DNA from: Curtobacterium pusillum | GTDB taxonomy: Bacteria; Actinomycetota; Actinomycetes; Actinomycetales; Microbacteriaceae | Assembly: GCF_007680845.1 (NCBI RefSeq) | Contig: NZ_VEIY01000007.1 | Coordinates: 143,892 to 207,891, forward strand | DNA: 64,000 bases | Direction of reading: 5' to 3' | Part shown: piece after piece, positions 58,026 through 64,000 of the stretch | Position numbering within the stretch: position 1 is the first letter of the stretch | Layout of the letters: the number at the start of each line of letters is the position of its first letter | Notes under the pieces: generated by a model | What the model saw: only the letters and a program-made list of their open reading frames with translations | Databases searched by the model: none | What the model was told of the DNA's origin: nothing | Program-made: the position numbers and the translations under genes

Positions 58026-58080
58026 GACCTCGTGCGAGGTCTTGGAGAGTCGCAGCGATATTCCAGCCGGTCTCTGCGAC
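58026..58080. promoter_or_regulatory. candidate operators for the second TetR regulator
   Basis: A palindrome GACCTCGTGCGAGGTC at 58026-58041 and a spaced inverted repeat GTCGCAG (58049-58055) with CTGCGAC (58074-58080) lie between the divergent App1-like gene and the tetR gene. Either is a possible TetR site controlling one or both genes. Confidence 0.5.
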
Positions 58081-58112
58081 AGTTGGTGCGTCACACCCAC
58101 ACGAGGAGCGCC

Positions 58113-58781
58113 ATGAGCGCAAGAGGAGAACACGTGCTCGTCACCGAGGTCTCGAACGCACTGCCGGGGGGACAATCACTGCTCAGGAACGAGCCGGTCC
58201 AAGCCCGCAGTTCGGCGCGCCTCGCCGGCCTCCTCGACGCCGCTGCCGCGGTGATCGACGAGATCGGGTTCGAGCGACTCACGACCGCGATGGTCGCCGA
58301 GCGGGCCGGGGCGTCCATCGGCACCGTCTACCGCTACTTCCCGGACCGCATCGCCGTGGTCGAGGCGTTGGCGATCCGCAGCACGCAGCGCCTGGGCGAA
58401 CGGTTCGTCACCGCGCTCGAGTCGAGTGCGGCCACCACGTGGCAGGAAGCCTGCGACGCCCTGATCGACGTCACCGCCGAGATGTACCGCACGGAACCGG
58501 GCTTCCGCGCGATCCGCTTCGGCGACGCCGCGGACACCGGGACCGGCGACGCCGAGGACCGCATGGCCGCGCTGGGGAGCGCCGTCTCCCAGATCCTGCA
58601 CGAGCGGTTCGGCCTGCCGACCGGGGAACGCCTCCAGCGCACCTGGGTCGTGCTCGCCGAGTCCTCGCACGCCGTGCTGGCCCGCGCGCACCGCGACCCG
58701 GCGAACCCCGACACGGCCCTCATCGAGGAGTACCGCGCGATGAGCCGCGCCCACCTCGAAGCGGTGATCGCCGCCTCCTGA
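58113..58781 (+). CDS. TetR-family transcription regulator
   Basis: A 222-residue regulator. The helix-turn-helix spans about residues 33-78: RLAGLLDAAAAVIDEIGFER, TTAMVAERAGASIGTVYRYF, PDRIAVVEALAIRSTQRLGE. The rest is a divergent ligand domain. ATG 58113 has GAGGAG seven bases upstream. It is divergent from the App1-like gene and precedes the osmoprotectant importer by 215 bases with a terminator between, so its target is unclear. Confidence 0.88.
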   Translation: MSARGEHVLVTEVSNALPGGQSLLRNEPVQARSSARLAGLLDAAAAVIDEIGFERLTTAMVAERAGASIGTVYRYFPDRIAVVEALAIRSTQRLGERFVTALESSAATTWQEACDALIDVTAEMYRTEPGFRAIRFGDAADTGTGDAEDRMAALGSAVSQILHERFGLPTGERLQRTWVVLAESSHAVLARAHRDPANPDTALIEEYRAMSRAHLEAVIAAS

Positions 58782-58806
58782 CCGGCGGACCTGCCGCCCA
58801 CCAATC

Positions 58807-58848
58807 CGACGACGCCCGCTCTCCGAACAGGAGGCGCGGGCGTCGTCG
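58807..58848 (+). terminator. terminator hairpin after the second tetR gene
   Basis: Arms CGACGACGCCCGC (58807-58819) and its complement (58836-58848) form a 13-base stem with a 16-base loop. The loop and right arm include GGAGGCGCGGG, the half core of the dispersed palindrome, so this may be a mixed or decayed copy. Confidence 0.7.
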
Positions 58849-58996
58849 TGCGTCCGGCCGCCGGTCCGCGCGCGGTGCGTCCCAGAACGTCATCCGGCTG
58901 TCCGGGACACGTCACGGATCGTCACGGCTGAACCGGTGTCGGACCCGACGGGTACTCTCACTCGGAGTCGGGCTACCTCCGAACAGAAGGACACCC

Positions 58997-59866
58997 ATGA
59001 TCGAGTTCCGCTCGGTGCGCAAGACCTACCCGGACGGCACGAGTGCCGTCGACGACTTCAGTCTCGTCATCCCCTCCCGGACCACCACGGTCCTCGTGGG
59101 GTCGAGCGGGAGCGGGAAGACCACCCTGCTCCGGATGATCAACCGCATGGTCGATCCCACCTCCGGCACGGTCGAGATCGACGGCGAGGACGTCGCCGGT
59201 GTCGACCCGGTCCAGCTCCGTCGCCGCATCGGCTACGTGATGCAGAACGCCGGCCTGTTGCCGCACCGGAAGGTCGCCGACAACATCGCCACGGTGCCGC
59301 TGCTCACCGGGGTGTCGAAGGCCGACGCCCGTGCGCGGGCCCTCGAGCTGATGGACACCGTCGGCCTCGACCGGGCGTTCGCGAACCGGTACCCCTCGCA
59401 GCTCTCGGGCGGCCAGCAGCAGCGCGTCGGCGTCGCCCGCGGACTCGCGGTGGACCCGAACATCCTGCTCATGGACGAGCCGTTCGGGGCCGTGGACCCG
59501 CTCGTCCGCAACGACCTGCAGGACGAGCTCATCCGCCTGCAGCGCGAGCTCGGCAAGACCGTCGTCTTCGTCACGCACGACATCGACGAGGCGTTCAAGC
59601 TCGGCGACCAGGTGGTCATCCTCAAGAAGGGCGGCGAGATCGCCCAGCTCGGGACGCCGGCCGAGATCCTCGCCGAGCCCGCCGACGACTTCGTCGCGAA
59701 CTTCATCGGTGCCGGTCGCGGTCGGCGCGCACTGCGGGTCGAGCAGACCCCGACCGGCCCGATCGTCGTCGACGGCGAAGGCCGTGCCGCCGGTGTCCTC
59801 ACCGGCCCGGTGCAGGTCGTCGACGCGGCCGAAGCCGTGCCGCAGCGGCAGCGGGGCGACGCGTGA
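58997..59866 (+). CDS. osmoprotectant ABC importer ATPase
   Basis: ATPase of a glycine-betaine/choline-type (OpuC-like) ABC importer, 289 residues. Walker A GSSGSGKTTLLRMINRMVDP (about residue 35), LRRRIGYVMQNAGLLPHRKV, signature YPSQLSGGQQQRVGVARGLA, Walker B ILLMDEPFGAVDPLVRNDL and TVVFVTHDIDEAFKLGDQV all match that subfamily. It ends without CBS domains, which OpuCA-type ATPases usually carry. ATG 58997 is chosen over a long upstream extension. A TACTCT box (58952-58957) is a promoter candidate. It is coupled to the next gene by GTGA. Confidence 0.92.
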   Translation: MIEFRSVRKTYPDGTSAVDDFSLVIPSRTTTVLVGSSGSGKTTLLRMINRMVDPTSGTVEIDGEDVAGVDPVQLRRRIGYVMQNAGLLPHRKVADNIATVPLLTGVSKADARARALELMDTVGLDRAFANRYPSQLSGGQQQRVGVARGLAVDPNILLMDEPFGAVDPLVRNDLQDELIRLQRELGKTVVFVTHDIDEAFKLGDQVVILKKGGEIAQLGTPAEILAEPADDFVANFIGAGRGRRALRVEQTPTGPIVVDGEGRAAGVLTGPVQVVDAAEAVPQRQRGDA

Positions 59867-60585
59867 ACTGGGTCCTCGGCAACACGGACACGATCAGTGA
59901 CAACCTGATCGCGCACGTCTGGCTGTCGATCCCGCCGATCGTGATCAGCTTCCTGCTGTCGGTGCCGATCGGACTGCTCGTGTCGCGCCTCCGCAAGCGT
60001 CGCGGTGCTGCCCGGGCGACCGGGTCGACCATCGTCGTGGTGGCGAGCCTGCTCTACGCGATCCCGTCGTTCCCGTTCTTCCTGGCACTCCCGGCGATCC
60101 TCGGCACGAGCATCCTCGACCCGATCAACGTCGAGATCGCCCTGACGGTCTACGGCATCGCCCTGATGGCCCGTTCCGCCGCCGACGCCATCGACGCCGT
60201 CGACCCCGGTGTCGTCGGCGCTGCCGAAGCGCTCGGTTACTCCCCCGTGCAGCGGTTCTTCAAGGTCGAGCTCCCGCTCGCCGGACCGGTGCTCCTCGCC
60301 GGCATCCGGGTCGTCGCCGTGTCCACGGTGTCGCTCGTCACCGTCGGCGCGCTCCTCGGCATCCCGAACCTCGGCTTCCTGCTGACGGACGGGCTGAAGC
60401 GCGCCATCAGCGTCGAGATCCTCACGGGGATCGTGCTCACGATCGTCCTGGCTCTCGTCATCGACGGGCTGCTCGTGCTCATCGGCCGGATCGTGATGCC
60501 GTGGACGCGGGGCAGCGGTGGTGGCGCGCGATCGGTGCGCCGGCGCGCCGCGGCCGAGGTCCGTGCACAGGGGGTGTCCGCATGA
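59863..60585 (+). CDS. osmoprotectant ABC importer permease 1
   Basis: A 240-residue inner-membrane permease with the OpuCB-like pattern HVWLSIPPIVISFLLSVPIG, LLYAIPSFPFFLALPAILG and the EAA-like cytoplasmic loop GAAEALGYSPVQRFFKVELP. Five to six hydrophobic segments are visible. The GTG at 59863 overlaps the ATPase stop and the gene ends overlapping permease 2, so all four importer genes are one operon. Confidence 0.92.
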   Translation: MNWVLGNTDTISDNLIAHVWLSIPPIVISFLLSVPIGLLVSRLRKRRGAARATGSTIVVVASLLYAIPSFPFFLALPAILGTSILDPINVEIALTVYGIALMARSAADAIDAVDPGVVGAAEALGYSPVQRFFKVELPLAGPVLLAGIRVVAVSTVSLVTVGALLGIPNLGFLLTDGLKRAISVEILTGIVLTIVLALVIDGLLVLIGRIVMPWTRGSGGGARSVRRRAAAEVRAQGVSA

Positions 60586-61322
60586 ACCTCTTCGCGCAGG
60601 GCATCGCCTGGATCTTCGACCCGGCGAACAACACCGGGAGCAACGCCATCCTCGTCCGGCTCGGCGAACACGTCGGGATCACGCTCCTCACCGTGGCGAT
60701 CGCGGTCGTCATCGCGGTGCCGCTCGGGCTCCTCATCGGGCACACCGGCAAGGGGCGGGGCCTCGCGGTCGGGCTGTCCGGCGGCGTGCGCGCGCTCCCG
60801 ACCCTCGGCGTGCTGACGCTGCTCGCGCTCTGGCTCGGCCTCGGGCTCGAGGCGCCGGTCATCTCGTTCGTGATCCTCGCGATCCCGTCGATCCTCGCCG
60901 GCACCTACTCCGGCGTGGAAGCGATCGACAGGGTGACGATCGACGCGGCGAAGGCGCAGGGCATGACGCCGTGGCAGCTGCTCGCCAAGGTCGAGATCCC
61001 GCTCGCGCTCCCGCTCATCGTCGGTGGCATCCGTGCCGCCGTCCTGCAGGTCGTGGCCACCGTCACCCTCGCCGCCTACATCAACGCCGGCGGCCTCGGC
61101 GGCTACGCCTTCTCCGGTCTCGCGAACTCGGACTACGTCGAGGTCCTCGGCGGTTCGATCCTGGTGATCGTGCTGGCCATCGCCTTCGAGATCGTCTTCG
61201 CCGCACTGCAGCGGCTCGCCGTCCCCGCGGGTGTCTCCGCGGGCGCGGCGCGCCAGTCGCGGCGGACCCCCCATCGCTCGGCACCACGAGCATCAACCCC
61301 TGTGGAAGGAACCCACCCGTGA
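60582..61322 (+). CDS. osmoprotectant ABC importer permease 2
   Basis: A 246-residue permease, paralogue of the preceding gene. It has VRLGEHVGITLLTVAIAVVI, GVRALPTLGVLTLLALWLGL, and the EAA loop AAKAQGMTPWQLLAKVEIPL, with AAYINAGGLGGYAFSGLANS near the end. ATG 60582 overlaps permease 1 (ATGA). A 30-residue basic C-terminal tail (RRTPHRSAPRASTPVEGTHP) is unusual for the family and overlaps the start of the lipoprotein gene. Confidence 0.92.
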   Translation: MNLFAQGIAWIFDPANNTGSNAILVRLGEHVGITLLTVAIAVVIAVPLGLLIGHTGKGRGLAVGLSGGVRALPTLGVLTLLALWLGLGLEAPVISFVILAIPSILAGTYSGVEAIDRVTIDAAKAQGMTPWQLLAKVEIPLALPLIVGGIRAAVLQVVATVTLAAYINAGGLGGYAFSGLANSDYVEVLGGSILVIVLAIAFEIVFAALQRLAVPAGVSAGAARQSRRTPHRSAPRASTPVEGTHP

Positions 61323-62254
61323 TCACAGCAACGACCCGGCGCCTCGCCGCGACGATCGCCGTCGCGTCCGCGGCCGCCATCGCCCTCGCGGGCTGCTCGT
61401 CGAGCGACCCGCTCTCCTCCGACTCCGGCAGCGGCGACTCGAAGACCATCGTCGTCGGCTCGCAGGCCTACCCGTCCAACGAGATCATCGCCGAGCTCTA
61501 CGCGCAGGAACTCCAGCACGAGGGCTTCACCGTCAAGAAGCAGCTCAACATCGGGCAGCGCAAGGCGTACTGGCCGGAGATCGCCAAGGGGAGCATCGAC
61601 GTCTTCCCGGAGTACAACGGCAACCTGCTGAACTTCCTCCTCGCCGAGGACGGCAAGGCCACCACGACCGAGACCACGACGGACGGCATCAACAGCGCCC
61701 TGAAGAGCACGCTGCCGTCCGGCGTCAAGGCGCTGCCGTCGGCGGACGCCTCCGACGCCGACACCTACACGGTGACGCAGGCCACGGCGGACAAGTACGA
61801 CCTCAAGTCCATCGCGGACCTGTCCAAGATCGGCGGGACGATCTCGATCGCCGCCAACCCGGAGTTCGCGACGGCCGCCTACGGCCCGAAGGGCCTCAAG
61901 GAGAAGTACGGCATCACCGGCGAGGTGAACCAGCAGAACGACTCCGGCGGCCCGCTGACGATCAAGGCGATCCAGGACGGTGACTCGCAGGTCGCGGACA
62001 TCTACTCCGCCAGCGCCTCGATCAAGACCGAGAAGCTCGTCACCCTCGAGGACCCGAAGCACCTGGTGCCGGCGAACAACGTCACGCCGATCGTGTCGAA
62101 GGACCTCTCCTCGAAGGCCGCCGACGCCATCGAGAAGGTCAACAAGCTCCTCACCACGGACGCGCTCATCGAGCTGAACCGTCAGAACTCGGTCGACCAG
62201 AAGTCGGCGGCTTCGGTCGCCAAGGCCTTCCTGCAGGACAACGACCTGCTGTAG
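61319..62254 (+). CDS. osmoprotectant-binding lipoprotein
   Basis: Substrate-binding lipoprotein of the importer, 311 residues. The signal VASAAAIALAGC carries the lipobox LAGC at about residue 26. The mature part has KTIVVGSQAYPSNEIIAELY, GSIDVFPEYNGNLLNFLLAE, GTISIAANPEFATAAYGPKG and the late NNVTPIVSKDLSSKAADAIE, typical of OpuAC/OpuCC-like proteins. GTG 61319 overlaps permease 2. It is probably held on the outer face of the membrane by its lipid. Confidence 0.92.
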   Translation: MITATTRRLAATIAVASAAAIALAGCSSSDPLSSDSGSGDSKTIVVGSQAYPSNEIIAELYAQELQHEGFTVKKQLNIGQRKAYWPEIAKGSIDVFPEYNGNLLNFLLAEDGKATTTETTTDGINSALKSTLPSGVKALPSADASDADTYTVTQATADKYDLKSIADLSKIGGTISIAANPEFATAAYGPKGLKEKYGITGEVNQQNDSGGPLTIKAIQDGDSQVADIYSASASIKTEKLVTLEDPKHLVPANNVTPIVSKDLSSKAADAIEKVNKLLTTDALIELNRQNSVDQKSAASVAKAFLQDNDLL

Positions 62255-62271
62255 ACCGCACGCGCAGTAAA

Positions 62272-62307
62272 ACGACAGGTGTCGGGCATCCGCCCGGCAC
62301 CTGTCGT
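62272..62307 (+). terminator. terminator hairpin after the importer operon
   Basis: ACGACAGGTG with TCGGG (62272-62286) pairs with CCCGG and CACCTGTCGT (62293-62307), with one G-U type mismatch and a 6-base loop, followed by CGTTCGTCC. It ends the osmoprotectant operon. Confidence 0.8.
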
Positions 62308-62525
62308 CGTTCGTCCTGCGGACATCCAGCACAGGTGTTCCGCACGGTTGTGGCGTGCACTGCTCCTGCACGTTCGTGCAGACGAGCCTTCTACAACTTG
62401 TCGAGTGCGGTGTCCGAGCGGTAGCGTGGAGGTGTCCCAACGGCCAGTGACACCAGAAGTCCCCTTCCACAGGAAGCAACTGACGTGCACCAACAGCGCG
62501 CGGCGACCCGGCACGGACACGCCGC
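62308..62525 (+). promoter_or_regulatory. cydA upstream region with palindrome
   Basis: This 218-base gap holds a palindrome CTGCACGTTCGTGCAG (62366-62381), a candidate operator. A TAGCGT box lies near 62422. No Rex-like TTGTG...CACAA site is visible. The ribosome site for ATG 62526 is weak. Confidence 0.45.
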
Positions 62526-63938
62526 ATGAACGACATCCTCGATCCGCTCATCCTGTCGCGGTGGCAGTTCGGTCTGACGACGATCTACCACTTCCTCTTC
62601 GTCCCGCTGACGATCGGCATGGCCGTCGTCGTGGCCGTGTTCCAGACCGCCTGGCACCGGACCGGGCGGGCGCACTACCTCCAGCTGACCCGGTTCTTCG
62701 GTCGCATCTTCCTCATCAACTTCGCGATGGGCGTCGTGACGGGGATCGTGCAGGAGTTCCAGTTCGGCATGAACTGGTCGAACTACTCCCGCTTCGTCGG
62801 GGACGTCTTCGGCGCTCCGCTCGCGCTCGAGGGCATCCTCGCCTTCTTCTTCGAGGCGGCGTTCATCGGCATCTGGATCTTCGGGTGGGACCGCCTGCCC
62901 AAGGGGGTGCACCTGGCGAGCATCTGGTGCGTCAGCGCCGGGACGATCATGTCGGCGTACTTCATCATCGCCGCGAACGCGTTCATGCAGCACCCGGTCG
63001 GGTTCACCATGAACGAGGCGAAGGGGCGTGCCGAGCTCACGGACATCTGGGCGGTGCTCGGCAACAAGGTCGCCCTGGCCGCGTTCCCGCACACCCTGTT
63101 CGCGTGCTTCATGGTCGCCGCAGCCGTGATCATCTCGGTCGCCGCGTACCACCTGGCGCGCAACCAGAACCTCGAGACGATGATGCCGGCGCTGAAGTTC
63201 GGCATGTGGACGATGCTCGCGGCGGGTGCGCTCACGGTGCTGACCGGCGACCAGCTCGGCCTCACCATGGTCGACACGCAGCCGATGAAGATGGCCGCGG
63301 CCGAGGCGCTGTACAACACCGCCACCGGCAAGGACGCCTCGTTCTCGATCTTCACCCTCGGGACCCCGGACGGTGTGCACGAGCTGTTCTCGATCCGCGT
63401 GCCCTACCTGCTGTCGTTCCTGTCGACCCACACGTTCAACGGCACGGTCGAGGGCATCAACGATCTGCAGGCGCAGTACTCGCAGGTGTACGGCCCCGGT
63501 GACTACAAGCCGATCATCTGGGTCACCTACTGGGCGTTCCGCTGGATGATCGCCCTCGGCGTCGGTGCCGTCATGGTGTCGCTCGCCGGCCTGTGGCTGA
63601 CCCGCAAGGGCCGGTTCCCCACCAAGCGGTGGGTCTGGCGCGTCGCCACCTGGACGGTCCCGCTCCCGATGGCCGCCATGATCGTCGGCTGGATCTTCAC
63701 GGAGATGGGCCGCCAGCCGTGGCTCGTCTTCGGGTTGCTCAAGACCAGCGACGGCGTCTCCCCGAACGTGACCGGAATCGAGGTCCTCATCTCGCTCGTC
63801 GTGTTCACGCTCATCTACGGTTCGCTCGCGGTCGTCGAGTTCCGCCTCATCAAGAAGGTGGCGCAGGAAGGCCCGACCCCCGCGGCCGAGGTCGACCAGG
63901 CGACGGGCGAGGTCAAGCACGAAGTGACGGTGTACTGA
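62526..63938 (+). CDS. cydA: cytochrome bd oxidase subunit I
   Basis: Quinol oxidase subunit holding the haems of the bd-type oxidase, 470 residues, about nine membrane segments. It shows LSRWQFGLTTIYHFLFVPLT with the N-terminal His ligand, GIVQEFQFGMNWSNYSRFVG, LEGILAFFFEAAFIGIWIFG, GFTMNEAKGRAELTDIWAVL and the late TEMGRQPWLVFGLLKTSDGV. The Q-loop is of the short type, as in most Gram-positive CydA. Cytochrome bd works at low oxygen or when aa3 is blocked. Its partner cydB follows after one base. Confidence 0.97.
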   Translation: MNDILDPLILSRWQFGLTTIYHFLFVPLTIGMAVVVAVFQTAWHRTGRAHYLQLTRFFGRIFLINFAMGVVTGIVQEFQFGMNWSNYSRFVGDVFGAPLALEGILAFFFEAAFIGIWIFGWDRLPKGVHLASIWCVSAGTIMSAYFIIAANAFMQHPVGFTMNEAKGRAELTDIWAVLGNKVALAAFPHTLFACFMVAAAVIISVAAYHLARNQNLETMMPALKFGMWTMLAAGALTVLTGDQLGLTMVDTQPMKMAAAEALYNTATGKDASFSIFTLGTPDGVHELFSIRVPYLLSFLSTHTFNGTVEGINDLQAQYSQVYGPGDYKPIIWVTYWAFRWMIALGVGAVMVSLAGLWLTRKGRFPTKRWVWRVATWTVPLPMAAMIVGWIFTEMGRQPWLVFGLLKTSDGVSPNVTGIEVLISLVVFTLIYGSLAVVEFRLIKKVAQEGPTPAAEVDQATGEVKHEVTVY

Positions 63939-63939
63939 G

Positions 63940-64000
63940 ATGGATCTCCCTGTCCTCTGGTTCGCGATCGTCGGCGTCTTCTTCGTCGGCTACTTCGTCC
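63940..64000 (+). CDS. cydB: cytochrome bd oxidase subunit II, 5' end only
   Basis: Only the first 20 codons are in the window: MDLPVLWFAIVGVFFVGYFV. The hydrophobic start and its position one base after cydA fit CydB, the second subunit of the bd oxidase. The rest lies outside. Confidence 0.85.
   Translation, partial: MDLPVLWFAIVGVFFVGYFV

Noticed and set aside
57233..58996. A long upstream extension of the importer ATPase frame
   Set aside because: It crosses the App1-like gene, the tetR gene and a terminator in other frames. The conserved ATPase begins at 58997.

Overview
The window is a high-GC, gene-dense stretch of an actinobacterial chromosome. GTG and TTG starts are common, many genes overlap by 1 to 8 bases, ftsA is absent beside ftsZ, and sepF, a YggT-family gene and divIVA follow ftsZ. 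The gene content suggests a member of the Microbacteriaceae, possibly Curtobacterium or a close relative. That placement is inferred from gene content and order, not from a marker-gene comparison.

Layout. (1) 1-15588: the division and cell-wall (dcw) cluster, all on the + strand: murE (3' part), murF, mraY, murD, ftsW, murG, murC, ftsQ, ftsZ, a YggS-type PLP protein, sepF, a yggT-like gene, divIVA (wag31), lspA and an rluD-type pseudouridine synthase. (2) 15589-16234: a gene-free array of GC-rich tandem repeats. (3) 16235-18294: an MFS drug exporter and a divergent TetR regulator. (4) 18396-22804: dnaE and a small kinase-like gene. (5) 22862-43879: a 21-kb surface-glycan island with seven genes carrying glycosyltransferase domains, a Wzm/Wzt-type ABC exporter, a hexapeptide acyltransferase, a GT2-TagF fusion, a DUF6270-like protein, two SGNH hydrolases and two tiny zinc-finger-like paralogues. 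(6) 43932-46814: hisD, nrdR and pyrD, then a second gene-free repeat array (46815-47401). (7) 47402-53263: a DUF3043-like membrane protein, an M20 dipeptidase, an A-type Fe-S carrier, and the aa3 cytochrome oxidase genes ctaC, ctaD and ctaF. (8) 53449-57988: zwf, a GH15 enzyme and an App1-like phosphatase. (9) 58113-64000: a TetR regulator, an osmoprotectant-type ABC importer (ATPase, two permeases, lipoprotein), cydA and the start of cydB.

How the genes work together. Region 1 makes lipid II and places it at the septum. The island probably builds a teichoic-acid-like or other surface polymer and exports it with the Wzm/Wzt pair. Regions 7 and 9 give the cell two respiratory ends, a proton-pumping aa3 oxidase and a bd oxidase, plus compatible-solute uptake.

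Most unusual. A dispersed palindrome (arm core GGAGGCGCGG) forms near-perfect hairpins between genes, and related sequence also lies inside coding regions (murF, the YggS gene, ftsQ, lspA). A second repeat family forms two tandem islands 31 kb apart. Two 51-52 residue proteins sharing a CxxC...CxxxH pattern sit at the edge of the glycan island. MurE has a changed amino-acid-recognition motif. Several genes show a TAnnnT box 5-7 bases before the start codon, which points to leaderless transcripts.
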